The notes: a model not told the origin generated them from the sequence alone. 64,000 nt of DNA from Prevotellaceae bacterium (GCA_028723455.1 JAQYEW010000027.1:1-64000); one strand, 5' to 3'. Shown: positions 24,610-33,921, counted from the stretch's first letter. Program-made: numbers and translations.

Positions 24610-25947
24610 ATGGACATTAAGAAAATCATGCAACAGCTGGAGGCCAAGCACCCTGGCGAGAAAGAGTACCTGCAGGCCGTAAGCGAAGTGCTAATGAGCA
24701 TCGAGGAGGTGTACAACCAGCACCCCGAGTTCGAGAAAGCGAAGCTTATCGAGCGCCTTGTCGAGCCGGAGCGTATCATCACCTTCCGTGTGCCTTGGGT
24801 GGACGACAAGGGCGAGATTCAGGTGAATCTGGGCTATCGTGTGCAGTTCAACAGCGCCATCGGCCCCTACAAGGGCGGTCTTCGTTTCCATGCGAGTGTG
24901 AATCTCTCTATCCTCAAGTTCCTGGGCTTTGAGCAGACCTTCAAGAACGCCCTTACAACCCTGCCGATGGGAGGTGGCAAAGGCGGTAGCGATTTCAGCC
25001 CCCGCGGAAAGAGCGATGCCGAAATCATGCGTTTCTGTCAGGCCTTCATGAGTGAGCTTTACAGACATATTGGTCCCGAGATTGACATTCCCGCCGGCGA
25101 TATCGGTGTGGGTGCACGTGAAATCGGCTATCTTTTTGGTCAGTACAAGAAACTTACCCGCGATTGGAGCGGTGTGCTTACGGGCAAGGGGCTCTCTTAT
25201 GGCGGCAGCCTGATCCGTCCCGAGGCTACGGGCTTTGGCGGCCTCTATTTTGTCAACCAGATGTTGCAGACACGTGGCATCGACATCAAGGGCAAGACGG
25301 TGGCTGTGAGCGGTTTCGGCAATGTGGCCTGGGGTGCTGTAACGAAAGCCACACAATTAGGAGCCAAGGTGGTTGCCATCAGCGGTCCCGACGGTTATAT
25401 CTATGACCCCGACGGCATCTGTGGCGAAAAGATCGACTATATGCTGGAGTTGCGCAACAGCGGCAATGACATCTGCCAGCCCTATGCCGACGAGTTCCCC
25501 GGCGCAACCTTCGTTGCGGGCCGGAAACCCTGGGAGGTGAAGTGCGACATCGCCTTGTGCTGCGCCACACAGAACGAGCTGGATGGCGAGGATGCCAGAC
25601 TCCTGATTGCCAACGGCGTTCAGTGTGTGGGTGAAATCAGCAACATGGGCTGCACGCCCGAGGCTATTGACGCCTTCGTTGGTGCCAAGATGCTGTACGC
25701 TCCCGGTAAGGCCGTGAACGCAGGCGGCGTTGCCACCAGTTGTCTGGAGATGAGCCAGAACGCCATGCACATCAGTTGGAGCGCGGAGGAAGTGGACCAG
25801 AAGCTGCACCAGATCATGAGTGCCATCCATGCGCAGTGCGTAACCTACGGCACGGAGCCTGACGGCTATATCAACTACGTGAAGGGCGCCAACATCGCCG
25901 GCTTCATGAAGGTGGCCAAGGCCATGATGGCGCAGGGTGTCGTTTGA
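24610..25947 (+). CDS. gdhA: NADP-dependent glutamate dehydrogenase
   Basis: 445 aa from MDIKKIMQQLEAKHPG; the track start at 24553 adds 19 unlikely residues. Substrate-binding domain with YKGGLRFHASVN and LPMGGGKGGSDF (catalytic Lys region), then a Rossmann domain with AVSGFGNVAWGA. Length of about 445 aa matches the hexameric NADP-type enzyme (GDH type I). It assimilates ammonia into glutamate, a main nitrogen route in Bacteroidales. Single-gene unit: terminator upstream and a very strong one downstream. Confidence 0.96.
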   Translation: MDIKKIMQQLEAKHPGEKEYLQAVSEVLMSIEEVYNQHPEFEKAKLIERLVEPERIITFRVPWVDDKGEIQVNLGYRVQFNSAIGPYKGGLRFHASVNLSILKFLGFEQTFKNALTTLPMGGGKGGSDFSPRGKSDAEIMRFCQAFMSELYRHIGPEIDIPAGDIGVGAREIGYLFGQYKKLTRDWSGVLTGKGLSYGGSLIRPEATGFGGLYFVNQMLQTRGIDIKGKTVAVSGFGNVAWGAVTKATQLGAKVVAISGPDGYIYDPDGICGEKIDYMLELRNSGNDICQPYADEFPGATFVAGRKPWEVKCDIALCCATQNELDGEDARLLIANGVQCVGEISNMGCTPEAIDAFVGAKMLYAPGKAVNAGGVATSCLEMSQNAMHISWSAEEVDQKLHQIMSAIHAQCVTYGTEPDGYINYVKGANIAGFMKVAKAMMAQGVV

Positions 25948-25968
25948 TTTCTCCTGTGTAGATTATTA

Positions 25969-26032
25969 GGCGGGTCTTGCGGTTGAACATTTTTTCCTGG
26001 TGTTCATAGCCGCAAGACCCGCCTTTCTTTTT
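25969..26032 (+). terminator. Strong terminator after gdhA
   Basis: ggcgggtcttgcgg / ccgcaagacccgcc is a perfect 14-bp stem with an inner tgaaca/tgttca pairing, followed by tttcttttt. Starts 22 bp after the gdhA stop. Confidence 0.92.
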
Positions 26033-26514
26033 GTCATCTTTTCCCTGATTTTCGCTTACATTCTGACTTTCCAAAATTGTTCTTGACGCCGTTCCTTGCG
26101 GCTGAGCCTGACATTCTTTCCGAATTTTCGTGTTTTAACAGGTGCTGGTATTCAGTCGTTTATGTTGTCCTCTGGCATTGGGCGTTCCTCAATTAACACG
26201 TGAAAAGCCCTTTTCTGGGCAAAATCGAATCAGGTATTTCATCAAAAACATATATAAGAAATCTCCAAAACATATATTTGATTGGTTTGAATCATCTATA
26301 TGTTTCGTTTTCAGCTTCGGAAATCCTCTGAAAACGCTTTCGGAATGCTTCTCGGTTCTCTAAAAGAGAAATCTTCGTACAACTTTCGGAAATATCATTT
26401 TGGGTAAAAACCCTTTGTTTTGCTTTCATTCTGATTTTGCGAATACGGGGAAAACCAAGCCGATGTTTCGTTGCCTGGTGATGAGGCACCTCCAAACAGG
26501 GATGGTCGGACCAA
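26033..26514. other. Noncoding AT-rich stretch between convergent genes
   Basis: No convincing gene: the two ORFs here (26142-26363 + and 26292-26495 -) have no recognisable motif and overlap on opposite strands. There is a loose 22-bp periodicity: AAAACATATAT at 26245 and again at 26267, and CTTCGGAAAT/CTTTCGGAA at about 26315, 26337 and 26383. It lies downstream of both flanking genes, so no promoter is expected. Confidence 0.5.
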
Positions 26515-27627
26515 TTAGATGCTGGGCGTCCAGCTCACCAGATCATCAACGATTTTGTCGTTGTCGTCCGTGATGTCCAAGATGAGGTTTCTGTATTTTC
26601 CCCGCTCTACAAGGTCCTGAATCAGCGGATAGACGGGCATTTCACGCGTCCAATAATCTGTGCCTAAGAAGATCATCGGACTGGAATAACCGAAACTGAG
26701 ATAGTGGTTTTGTACCGCCTCTTGGAAGATTTCCTGCATGGTGCCGGCACTGCCGGGCGTGAAAACGATGCCGCCCATCGCCAGCGTCAGGATGCCGTCC
26801 TCGCGGATGCTGTTGTCAAAGTATTTTGCGATGTGTGTGGCTAACGGTGTGGCGGGCTCATGTCCATAAAGCCAGGTGGGGATGCCCACGCTGTAATAGG
26901 TGTTTTGCGGGAATCGCCCGCGCACTTTCAGCGCCGCTTCCAGCCAGAGAGGGTCGGTAAACTCCGCCGCCTCGGACAGCAGGCTTAGGGCTTCCTGTAG
27001 TTCCGTATCGCTGCGCCCGGCCATCCATGCGCCTAAGTGGGTGGCTTCCATAGCGCCCGGTCCGCCTCCGCTTATCATGAGTTTGCCGCGTTCGGTGAGA
27101 GCTTTTGCCATGCTGGCTACGGTGGCGAAGCGAGGGTCGTTGCGTGCGATGGCATGGCCGCCCATAACGCCCACGACATCCGTTTCCTTATAAGCCGATA
27201 GAAACTCGTGCAGGGCGCTGCTGATGCTATGGTCGTGCAGTGTGCGGGCCAGGGTTTCCTTGATGTCCGTACTCCGTTTGCCGAATTCCAGGTAATGCTT
27301 GTAAACGCGTTGGTCGTAACAAGACTTCATGCTTTCGGGCTGGCCTGCCTGATAGTTGTCGTAGAGGTCGTCAGAGGTATAGAGGGTGCTGCGGAATGTG
27401 AACAGCTCGCCCATATTGGGAAAGACAAGGCTGTCCGCAAGTTTGCACTTTAGCCCGTGAGGCATTTTGCATCCAATGAAAAGACAACCCCTGAAGGTGT
27501 AGTTGAGTGCCTCCTGGGGTATGGTGATTCCTTGAAATGCCGTGCGTTTGATATGTTTGTCCCGGTGGGTTTCAAATAGTTCCAGGCAATCCTCCAAGGT
27601 AAGTATCTTCCGATAGTTTTGGCGCAT
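26515..27627 (-). CDS. LOG-family (lysine-decarboxylase-like) protein with N-terminal extension
   Basis: 370 aa. The C-terminal part is a Rossmann-like LOG/TIGR00730 domain with SGGGPGAMEA at 186-195 and PGSAGTMQE at 291-299 (usual PGGxGTxxE, here Ser for the second Gly). LOG proteins are phosphoribohydrolases acting on cytokinin-type nucleotides or on AMP-like nucleotides (PpnN). The first 150 residues are an unrecognised domain, making it longer than plant-type LOG (about 200 aa) and closer in size to PpnN (about 450). It starts 6 bp after the yihY-like stop and is surely co-transcribed. Substrate unproven. Confidence 0.82.
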   Translation of the reverse strand: MRQNYRKILTLEDCLELFETHRDKHIKRTAFQGITIPQEALNYTFRGCLFIGCKMPHGLKCKLADSLVFPNMGELFTFRSTLYTSDDLYDNYQAGQPESMKSCYDQRVYKHYLEFGKRSTDIKETLARTLHDHSISSALHEFLSAYKETDVVGVMGGHAIARNDPRFATVASMAKALTERGKLMISGGGPGAMEATHLGAWMAGRSDTELQEALSLLSEAAEFTDPLWLEAALKVRGRFPQNTYYSVGIPTWLYGHEPATPLATHIAKYFDNSIREDGILTLAMGGIVFTPGSAGTMQEIFQEAVQNHYLSFGYSSPMIFLGTDYWTREMPVYPLIQDLVERGKYRNLILDITDDNDKIVDDLVSWTPSI

Positions 27628-27633
27628 AGGGTC

Positions 27634-28959
27634 TTATGTTTTTTCTGTTCCGGCCATGGGCTTGTCCCCGTCTTTGAGACAGGCATCCCGGCGCAGATGC
27701 AGGATGTTGTGCCATTCCGTGTTGCCCTTTGTCCAGAGATAGGAAAGGTGTCCCGTGCCGTTTTCGTCAAGTTGCCGGATGATATGGTTGGCGGTTAGCC
27801 TGCTCAGGTCTGTCGCGGGCTGATAACAGCTTTCCGTCCCTTCCGTGTTGTATATTTCGCAGAGCAACTTGGCTTGTGTCATTTCCGCAACAAGTCCGCT
27901 GACCAATGTCTCGGGCAGGTGGGTGTCCTGTGCCAAGGATTGCACGCTGTAGGGAGTTTCCCCTTCCGCAAAGCGCTCGCATATCCGGCGCATGAGCAGG
28001 AGGCATACCGCATCGTGGTTGGCGCGGGAGAGATTGCGAATGTCATGCGTGAAGAGATAATCGTCGCCATGCTGGGAGGCATAGCAGAGCTGGCCGCAGA
28101 AGAGGCAAATATACCACGAGAACTGCATCCAAAGCATGAATAAGGGCAGGGCTGCAAAGGAGCCATAGATGGCGTTGTAGCTGGAAAGCTCGAACTGATA
28201 CTTAAAATAAAGGAATTGCAACACCTGGAACAGGATGCCGGCCAGCAGGCCAGGAGCCAATACGTGGCGCCATCTTACGTTCGTGTTGGGCATGTACTTG
28301 AAGAGTGCCGTGAAGGCCAGGGCTGCCAACAGGAGGGGGGAGTAGCGCATGATGAATTTCATCGTGCCGGAGATGACGATAAAGTCGGCATACTGGCCGG
28401 CGACGGTGGACAGGATGACGCTGAAACCGGAGGTTACGATGATAAGCAGGGGAAAGAAAAAGAAGATGGCCGTATAGTCAAACACACGCCGATAGATGTT
28501 GCGCGAGGTGGGCACGTGCCAAATGGTGTTGAATGCGCTTTCGATGCTGCTGCTCAAGTTCGTAACCGTAAAGACCAGAAACAGAAGGCCGGCACCCAAA
28601 AATACGCCGCTATGTGTGTGGTCGATGTATCGGTCCACGAAATTCAAGACTATTTCGCTGGTGTGCTGATTGCTGCCGGCACTGATGTTTTCCCGCATCC
28701 TCTGCTCGATTTCATTGCCCAGGCCAAAGCCGCGTGCGATGGCGAAGATAATGCTCAGGATGGGGACCAAGGCCAGCAGGCAGTTGTACGTCAGCGCAGA
28801 GGCGAAATTGGGAAGATTGTTCTGGTCGAAGCATTTGATGGTAATCACCAGCCGACGCAGCGTCCAAAGCGCCAAACGGGGGGCAGGGCTCAGCAGACGT
28901 TCGTCCGTCGTCCAAATGTCCTCTTGAAAGAAATTTCCTATCTGCTTGGCTGTTATCAT
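27634..28959 (-). CDS. YihY/virulence-factor BrkB family membrane protein
   Basis: 441 aa from MITAKQIGNFFQED; the track start at 29019 lies inside rnpB and is rejected. About six hydrophobic helices between residues 45 and 305, with FASALTYNCLLALVPILSI typical of the family (formerly called RNase BN), and a C-terminal cytosolic winged-helix-like domain of about 130 residues (SVQSLAQDTHLPETLVSGLV). Inner membrane; function is not established for the family. The start is 22 bp after the rnpB 3' end with no promoter between. Confidence 0.88.
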   Translation of the reverse strand: MITAKQIGNFFQEDIWTTDERLLSPAPRLALWTLRRLVITIKCFDQNNLPNFASALTYNCLLALVPILSIIFAIARGFGLGNEIEQRMRENISAGSNQHTSEIVLNFVDRYIDHTHSGVFLGAGLLFLVFTVTNLSSSIESAFNTIWHVPTSRNIYRRVFDYTAIFFFFPLLIIVTSGFSVILSTVAGQYADFIVISGTMKFIMRYSPLLLAALAFTALFKYMPNTNVRWRHVLAPGLLAGILFQVLQFLYFKYQFELSSYNAIYGSFAALPLFMLWMQFSWYICLFCGQLCYASQHGDDYLFTHDIRNLSRANHDAVCLLLMRRICERFAEGETPYSVQSLAQDTHLPETLVSGLVAEMTQAKLLCEIYNTEGTESCYQPATDLSRLTANHIIRQLDENGTGHLSYLWTKGNTEWHNILHLRRDACLKDGDKPMAGTEKT

Positions 28960-28981
28960 TGCGTTGTGATGTTTCAAAAAA

Positions 28982-29410
28982 GAAACGCAGATTGACTGTA
29001 AGCCGGGTTCTGTAACCATGCCAACGAACCTGATGGACCGTGCATGGCGCCTGTCATTTATCCACGACCGCTGTTGCCAGCGGCCTCTATCGTTCTACCC
29101 TCCGGCAATCGGGCAGGGGGCTACCCTCAAGCGCCGGTTTACATGAACTTTCAACTTCCGGTCGGCACAGCACCATTGTCGCCAATGGCCTGGTGGGCTC
29201 TTACCCCACCTTCTCACCCTTACCCTCGGCAGCATGCCTGGCGGCACACAGAACCGTGGGCGGTTCTTTTCTTCTGCACGGCACTGACCCTCGCGAATCA
29301 CTCCTATATTAGGGAGCGGACACCCTCTGTGTTGCCCGGACTTTCCTCTCGCTCGTCTCTGTCCTTTCGGAGGAGGCTTGCCAGCGGCAGGCTGTCACAA
29401 TCTGCGTTTC
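28982..29410 (-). ncRNA. rnpB: RNase P RNA (bacterial type A)
   Basis: On the minus strand the sequence contains GAGGAAAGTCCGGGC, the universally conserved P4/CRI block, near its 5' part, and ACAGAACCCGGCTTAC close to the 3' end, the other half of the P4/CR region. The ends pair as P1: GAAACGCAGATTG with CAATCTGCGTTTC. Length of about 429 nt fits Bacteroidales type A RNA. It matures tRNA 5' ends with RnpA. A full consensus promoter lies immediately upstream. A T6 run directly follows the P1 3' strand. Confidence 0.95.
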
Positions 29411-29417
29411 AAGACTA

Positions 29418-29448
29418 CAAATATAGGTCTTTCCTTTGGCCTATACAA
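29418..29448 (-). promoter_or_regulatory. rnpB promoter
   Basis: Minus strand TTG (29446-29448), 20-bp spacer, TATATTTG (29418-29425), ending 8 nt before the P1 5' strand, so the RNA starts at the promoter without a leader. Confidence 0.85.
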
Positions 29449-29509
29449 CATTAGGTTCGTTTTTCCGCTTTTTTAGGAAAGGAAGCGGTAAAAATATAAG
29501 TGTTCGGTT

Positions 29510-29539
29510 TTGTCATCTTTAAGGCTTTCCTTATCTTTG
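29510..29539 (+). promoter_or_regulatory. lepA promoter
   Basis: TTG (29510-29512), 19-bp spacer, TATCTTTG (29532-29539). Divergent from the rnpB promoter. The lepA ATG is 55 bp after the -7 box. Confidence 0.75.
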
Positions 29540-29593
29540 TAGATTGAAGAAAATTGGCAAATAACAATTCAAAAAGTTTAGATTCATACATCC

Positions 29594-31378
29594 ATGCAAA
29601 AGAACATACGCAATTTCTGTATCATAGCCCACATCGACCATGGTAAGAGCACCCTGGCGGACCGCCTGCTGGAGTACACCCAGACCATTCAGGTTACGGG
29701 AGGGCAAATGCTGGATGATATGGATTTGGAGAAGGAGCGTGGCATTACAATCAAGAGTCATGCCATTCAGATGGCATACGAACTGAATGGAGAAAAATAT
29801 ATCCTCAACCTGATTGACACTCCGGGCCACGTCGATTTCTCGTACGAGGTGAGCCGTAGCATTGCCGCCTGCGAAGGTGCGTTGCTGATTGTGGACGCTA
29901 CGCAGGGGGTGCAGGCGCAGACCATCTCGAACCTGTACATGGCCATTGACCACAATCTGGAGATCATTCCCATTGTCAATAAATGCGATATGCCGAATGC
30001 CATGCCCGAGGAAGTGGAGGATGAAATCGTTGACCTTATCGGTTGCGACCGCAAGGACATCATCCGTGCCAGCGGCAAGACGGGTATGGGCGTTGAGGAT
30101 ATTTTGAAGGCCGTCGTGGAACGTATTCCTGCTCCCAAAGGCAATCCAGAGGCTCCCTTGCAGGCGTTGGTGTTCGACAGTGTGTTCAATAGCTTCCGTG
30201 GCATCATCGCTTATTTCAAGATTGTCAATGGCAGTCTGAAAAGTGGCCAGAGCGTGAAGTTTATCAATACGGGGAAGGAATACAAGGCGGATGAGATCGG
30301 CGTGTTGAAGATGGATATGGTGTCCACGAAGGAATTGACCTGCGGCAACGTCGGTTATATCGTGAGTGGTATCAAGACGGCAACGGAAGTGAAGGTGGGC
30401 GATACGCTGACCACCACGGAGAATCCTTGCAAAGAGGCCATCGCGGGCTTTGAGGAGGTAAAGCCCATGGTGTTTGCGGGTGTTTATCCCATCGAGACGG
30501 AAGATTTTGAAAACCTGCGCGCCAGCCTTGAGAAATTGCAGCTCAATGATGCCAGTCTGACGTTCCAGCCCGAAAGCTCTGTTGCCTTGGGCTTTGGTTT
30601 CCGTTGTGGCTTCTTGGGCTTGCTGCACATGGAAATTGTGCAGGAGCGCCTGGATCGCGAATTCAATATGGACGTTATTACAACCGTGCCCAACGTATCG
30701 TACCGGATTTATGACAAACATGGTGTGATGCAGGAGGTACATAACCCCGCCGGTATGCCCGACCAGACGCTCATAGACCATGTGGAGGAGCCTTACATTC
30801 ATGCCTCGGTCATTACGACCACGAATTTCATAGGCCCCATCATGACGCTCTGTCTGGGAAAGCGCGGCGAACTCATCAAGCAGGACTACATCAGCGGCAA
30901 CCGGGTGGAGTTGCAGTATCGGATGCCTTTGGGTGAGATTGTGATTGATTTCTACGACAAGCTGAAGAGTATTTCCAAGGGCTACGCTTCGTTCGATTAC
31001 CATCAGGACGGCTTTCGCCCCAGCAGACTGGTGAAGTTGGATATCCTGTTGAACGGTGAGCCTGTGGATGCCTTGAGCACGCTGACGCATGTGGACAATG
31101 CGGAGACCTTCGGACGTCGGATGTGCGAAAAGCTGAAAGAGCTGTTGCCCCGTCAGCAGTTTGATATTGCCATTCAGGCAGCCATAGGCGGAAAGATTAT
31201 TGCCCGTGAAACTGTAAAGCAGCTCCGCAAAGACGTTTTGGCCAAGTGCTACGGCGGCGATGTGAGCCGTAAACGTAAACTATTGGAAAAGCAGAAGAAG
31301 GGTAAGAAACGCATGAAGCAGATTGGCAACGTGGAAGTTCCCCAAAAGGCCTTTCTTGCAGTGCTTAAATTGGATTAA
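29594..31378 (+). CDS. lepA: Elongation factor 4 (LepA)
   Basis: 594 aa, full length. GTPase domain with [13 protein letters not shown] (G1), RGITIKSH (G2), [12 protein letters not shown] (G3) and NKCDMPNA (G4), then EF-G-like domains II, III and V and the LepA-specific C-terminal domain with basic [16 protein letters not shown]. It back-translocates stalled ribosomes or aids initiation and assembly; the physiological role is debated. Followed after 45 bp by a Crp-family gene on the same strand. Confidence 0.97.
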   Translation: MQKNIRNFCIIAHIDHGKSTLADRLLEYTQTIQVTGGQMLDDMDLEKERGITIKSHAIQMAYELNGEKYILNLIDTPGHVDFSYEVSRSIAACEGALLIVDATQGVQAQTISNLYMAIDHNLEIIPIVNKCDMPNAMPEEVEDEIVDLIGCDRKDIIRASGKTGMGVEDILKAVVERIPAPKGNPEAPLQALVFDSVFNSFRGIIAYFKIVNGSLKSGQSVKFINTGKEYKADEIGVLKMDMVSTKELTCGNVGYIVSGIKTATEVKVGDTLTTTENPCKEAIAGFEEVKPMVFAGVYPIETEDFENLRASLEKLQLNDASLTFQPESSVALGFGFRCGFLGLLHMEIVQERLDREFNMDVITTVPNVSYRIYDKHGVMQEVHNPAGMPDQTLIDHVEEPYIHASVITTTNFIGPIMTLCLGKRGELIKQDYISGNRVELQYRMPLGEIVIDFYDKLKSISKGYASFDYHQDGFRPSRLVKLDILLNGEPVDALSTLTHVDNAETFGRRMCEKLKELLPRQQFDIAIQAAIGGKIIARETVKQLRKDVLAKCYGGDVSRKRKLLEKQKKGKKRMKQIGNVEVPQKAFLAVLKLD

Positions 31379-31423
31379 CAGCGCTTAGCGCACGAATAAC
31401 CTACCATAGAAAAACCAGAGACT

Positions 31424-32023
31424 ATGCCACAGACAGTGATTCATACGCGGGACATTGCACGCGATATGGCTAACATCTATTGCAGACTTTCCCCCATGGG
31501 TGTCGAGGCCCTGGCTCGCTTACTTACGCCTATCAAGGTGGTGAAGGGTGAAACCTTGGTTCACGAGGGACAGGTGTGTCCAAGTATGTTTTATGTTCAC
31601 AAAGGCATGGTGCGCCAATATTATTACAAGAATGGCAAGGACGTAACGGAACACTTCAGTTTCGAGGGCCGTATCTGCTTCTGTATCGAAAGTTTCCTGA
31701 AGCAGGAACCAAGTAAGCTGATGGTGGAGGCTTTGGAAACCAGTCTGGTCTATGCTTTACCTTACGAGGAACTGCACGTGGCCATGATGCAGAATTCCGA
31801 GATTGAACTTTTCTACCGCAAGGTGCTGGAGCATGCGCTGATGAGCAGTCAGGAGCATGCCGACAGCCAACGTTTCGAGAACGCTGCCGAACGTTATATG
31901 CGCCTTATGCGCACCCATCGTGAAATCGTCCTGCGTGCCCCGATGGTCCATATTGCCAGTTTCTTGCAAATGACACCGGAGACACTCAGCCGTGTGCGTA
32001 AGTCTACGCAGCAGGCAGACTGA
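31424..32023 (+). CDS. Crp/Fnr-family transcriptional regulator
   Basis: 199 aa. N-terminal cyclic-nucleotide-type beta-barrel (VVKGETLVHEGQVCPSMFYVHKGMV), dimer helix, then a short C-terminal helix-turn-helix whose recognition region is APMVHIASFLQMTPETLSRVRK. The cysteine pattern does not give an Fnr-type iron-sulfur cluster. Effector and targets are unknown. Probably co-transcribed with lepA. It ends 1 bp from the convergent permease stop, with no space for an intrinsic terminator. Confidence 0.9.
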   Translation: MPQTVIHTRDIARDMANIYCRLSPMGVEALARLLTPIKVVKGETLVHEGQVCPSMFYVHKGMVRQYYYKNGKDVTEHFSFEGRICFCIESFLKQEPSKLMVEALETSLVYALPYEELHVAMMQNSEIELFYRKVLEHALMSSQEHADSQRFENAAERYMRLMRTHREIVLRAPMVHIASFLQMTPETLSRVRKSTQQAD

Positions 32024-32024
32024 T

Positions 32025-33614
32025 TCAGTAGAACAGAGGAATCAGGAATACGCTGAGCAGGAAGACGATGAGGTTCAGTGGCAGACCCACTTTCAAGAAA
32101 TCCTGGAACTTGTAACCACCCATGCCCTGAACAATGAGGTTGGTCTGGTACCCGATAGGCGTACTGAAAGACGCACTGGCGGCAAAGCAAATGCAAATAA
32201 AGAAGGGTGTGGGGTCCATGCCCAATGTGCTGCTTATGCTTAGTGCCAATGGGAAGGCCAGGGCTGCCGCGGCGTTGTTGGTAATAAGTTCAGTGAATAG
32301 GTTTGTAATCAGATATAGTGCCGCCAGCATGATGTAGATGCCGCGTTCGCTGTGGCGCGCCATTTGTGCCAGGTCAACGATACGCTCGCCCACCATGTCC
32401 GCAAAACCGCTGTTCGTCATGCCGCGGCTGATGGCAAAGGCACAGGCGATGGTTATGAGTACGTCCCAAGAGATGAACTTCGTATAGCGGCGCGGAGAGA
32501 ATATGCCTGTCCATGCCATAATCACGGTGGTTACGGCAGCACAGAAGAACATATCCACTTGAAGGTTGGGAAGCAGGGCACTGACGGCAGGCAGTTCTCC
32601 TACAGTGGCCCCCAGAATCATCAATACAACAAGCACCAGGGTCAGCCATTTCTTGCGCGAACCCATGGGCACTTCCACCTCTCCCAGCTTGTTGATCATA
32701 AGGAAGACGCGACTGTCTTTCCATGCGGTGTAAAAACTTTCATCGGCCTCTACGATCAGTGTGTCCTCTTTTGTAAGGCGTGTATTCATAAAATCGCCCC
32801 TCAAGGGTTGTCCGCTACGCCGGATGGCCTTCACATTGGCACCATAATGGCGATAAAAGTCAAAGTCGCGCAAGGTGCGATTGATGCCGGGGAAACGGGG
32901 CGTAATCATAACCTCCATGAGCATCATTCCGGGAGGCAGATGTTTGTTGGTTTCCTCCTCTTCTTCTCCGCCTTCGCGATGGTCCGGCAGCAGCATGGGG
33001 GCAATCATGACCAGATAGAACAGACCGGTCAGACAGATGAACAGGCCAACACGACTAAGTTCAAACATACCTAACGTATGGCCGCCGGTCTGAACGTTGA
33101 TTAGTCCGCTTTGCAGGCTATCCTGGATCATGCCGTCAACAACGAGGTTGGTGCTGGTTCCTATCAAGGTTGTCATGCCTCCCAAGATGGTAGCGTAGCT
33201 CAGGGGAATCAGGAATTTTGAAGGTGGCAGGTGCATCTTCCTGGCCCAGTTTTTAATCATGGGTGCAAAGATAACCACGACGGGTGTGTTGTTGAGGAAG
33301 GCTGAAAGGCTGCTTACAATGGGCAGAAAGCGAAGATTGCTTTGTTCCACACTGATTTTCTTTGTGGGAAGCAGGGAAAAGATGATACGCTCGAGAACGC
33401 CGCTTTTGCGTACTCCCTCGCTTACCAGATAGAGCATGGCAACCGTTATCATACCTTTGTTCGAGAAACCGGCAATGGCCTCGCCGGGCGAGATGATGCC
33501 AAGGAGCATCATCAGTATGACAGCGGAAAAGAGGATGAGTCCCGGACGCATGCGGTCCATTACCAGACTTACGAACATGCCCACAATAATCAGGCTGACG
33601 AAGAATATCTGCAT
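32025..33614 (-). CDS. SLC13-type (DASS) anion permease with a central TrkA-C domain
   Basis: 529 aa with about 11 hydrophobic helices. Signature-like FLNNTPVVVIFAPMI and GTSTNLVVDGMI in the first half and ITNNAAAALAFPLALS and SFSTPIGYQTNLIV in the second are the paired SNT/NT motifs of the SLC13/DASS fold. A soluble region at about 235-325 (EVMITPRFPGINRTL, LTKEDTLIVEADE) is a single TrkA-C (RCK_C) domain between the halves. It likely takes up sulfate or dicarboxylates with Na+; substrate cannot be read from sequence. Monocistronic with its own promoter. Confidence 0.88.
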   Translation of the reverse strand: MQIFFVSLIIVGMFVSLVMDRMRPGLILFSAVILMMLLGIISPGEAIAGFSNKGMITVAMLYLVSEGVRKSGVLERIIFSLLPTKKISVEQSNLRFLPIVSSLSAFLNNTPVVVIFAPMIKNWARKMHLPPSKFLIPLSYATILGGMTTLIGTSTNLVVDGMIQDSLQSGLINVQTGGHTLGMFELSRVGLFICLTGLFYLVMIAPMLLPDHREGGEEEEETNKHLPPGMMLMEVMITPRFPGINRTLRDFDFYRHYGANVKAIRRSGQPLRGDFMNTRLTKEDTLIVEADESFYTAWKDSRVFLMINKLGEVEVPMGSRKKWLTLVLVVLMILGATVGELPAVSALLPNLQVDMFFCAAVTTVIMAWTGIFSPRRYTKFISWDVLITIACAFAISRGMTNSGFADMVGERIVDLAQMARHSERGIYIMLAALYLITNLFTELITNNAAAALAFPLALSISSTLGMDPTPFFICICFAASASFSTPIGYQTNLIVQGMGGYKFQDFLKVGLPLNLIVFLLSVFLIPLFY

Positions 33615-33646
33615 ATTTGGAATTCTTGTTTGTTTTTTTCAGGGTA

Positions 33647-33676
33647 TAAAGATAGAATATTTTGTTGAAAGGACAA
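33647..33676 (-). promoter_or_regulatory. Promoter of the SLC13 permease gene
   Basis: Minus strand TTG (33674-33676), 19-bp spacer, TATCTTTA (33647-33654), one mismatch from the -7 consensus. Start codon 32 bp downstream. Confidence 0.55.
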
Positions 33677-33693
33677 AAAACGCAAGGGTTTAT

Positions 33694-33724
33694 TTGGCTG
33701 TTTCGACCTTTTGTTTTAATTTTG
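33694..33724 (+). promoter_or_regulatory. tRNA-Thr promoter
   Basis: TTG (33694-33696), 20-bp spacer, TAATTTTG (33717-33724), 12 bp before the mature tRNA 5' end. Confidence 0.75.
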
Positions 33725-33736
33725 CACTCGGTTATC

Positions 33737-33809
<73 letters not shown>

Positions 33810-33813
33810 CTCC

Positions 33814-33848
33814 GGAGAGGTTCGCAAGTAATTGTGAACCTCTTTTTC
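33814..33848 (+). terminator. tRNA-Thr terminator
   Basis: agaggttc / gaacctct stem (33816-33823 with 33836-33843) followed by ttttt. Confidence 0.85.
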
Positions 33849-33867
33849 TTGCCCTTGACGGATAACA

Positions 33868-33901
33868 ACAAAAAAGGGGAGCCTTCGCGTGAAGACTCCC
33901 C
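33868..33901 (-). terminator. Terminator after the M6 protease pair
   Basis: Minus strand GGGGAG-CTTC / GAAG-CTCCCC hairpin (one mismatch) followed by six T. It lies 21 bp after the stop codon of the downstream protease. Confidence 0.85.
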
Positions 33902-33921
33902 TGATAGATGTTTATAAGCGA

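Noticed and set aside
26230-26400. Possible CRISPR array from 22-bp periodicity
   Set aside because: Motif copies are short and diverged, with no constant repeat/spacer structure and no cas genes nearby.
28960-29019. N-terminal extension of the YihY ORF
   Set aside because: Those codons are the 3' end of RNase P RNA; the ATG at 28959 gives the normal family start.
29040-29454. Two plus-strand ORFs over the rnpB region
   Set aside because: Antisense to a structured RNA with conserved P4 sequence.
29531-31090. 519-aa minus-strand ORF opposite lepA
   Set aside because: Antisense to the conserved LepA frame, no domain, and crosses the lepA promoter.
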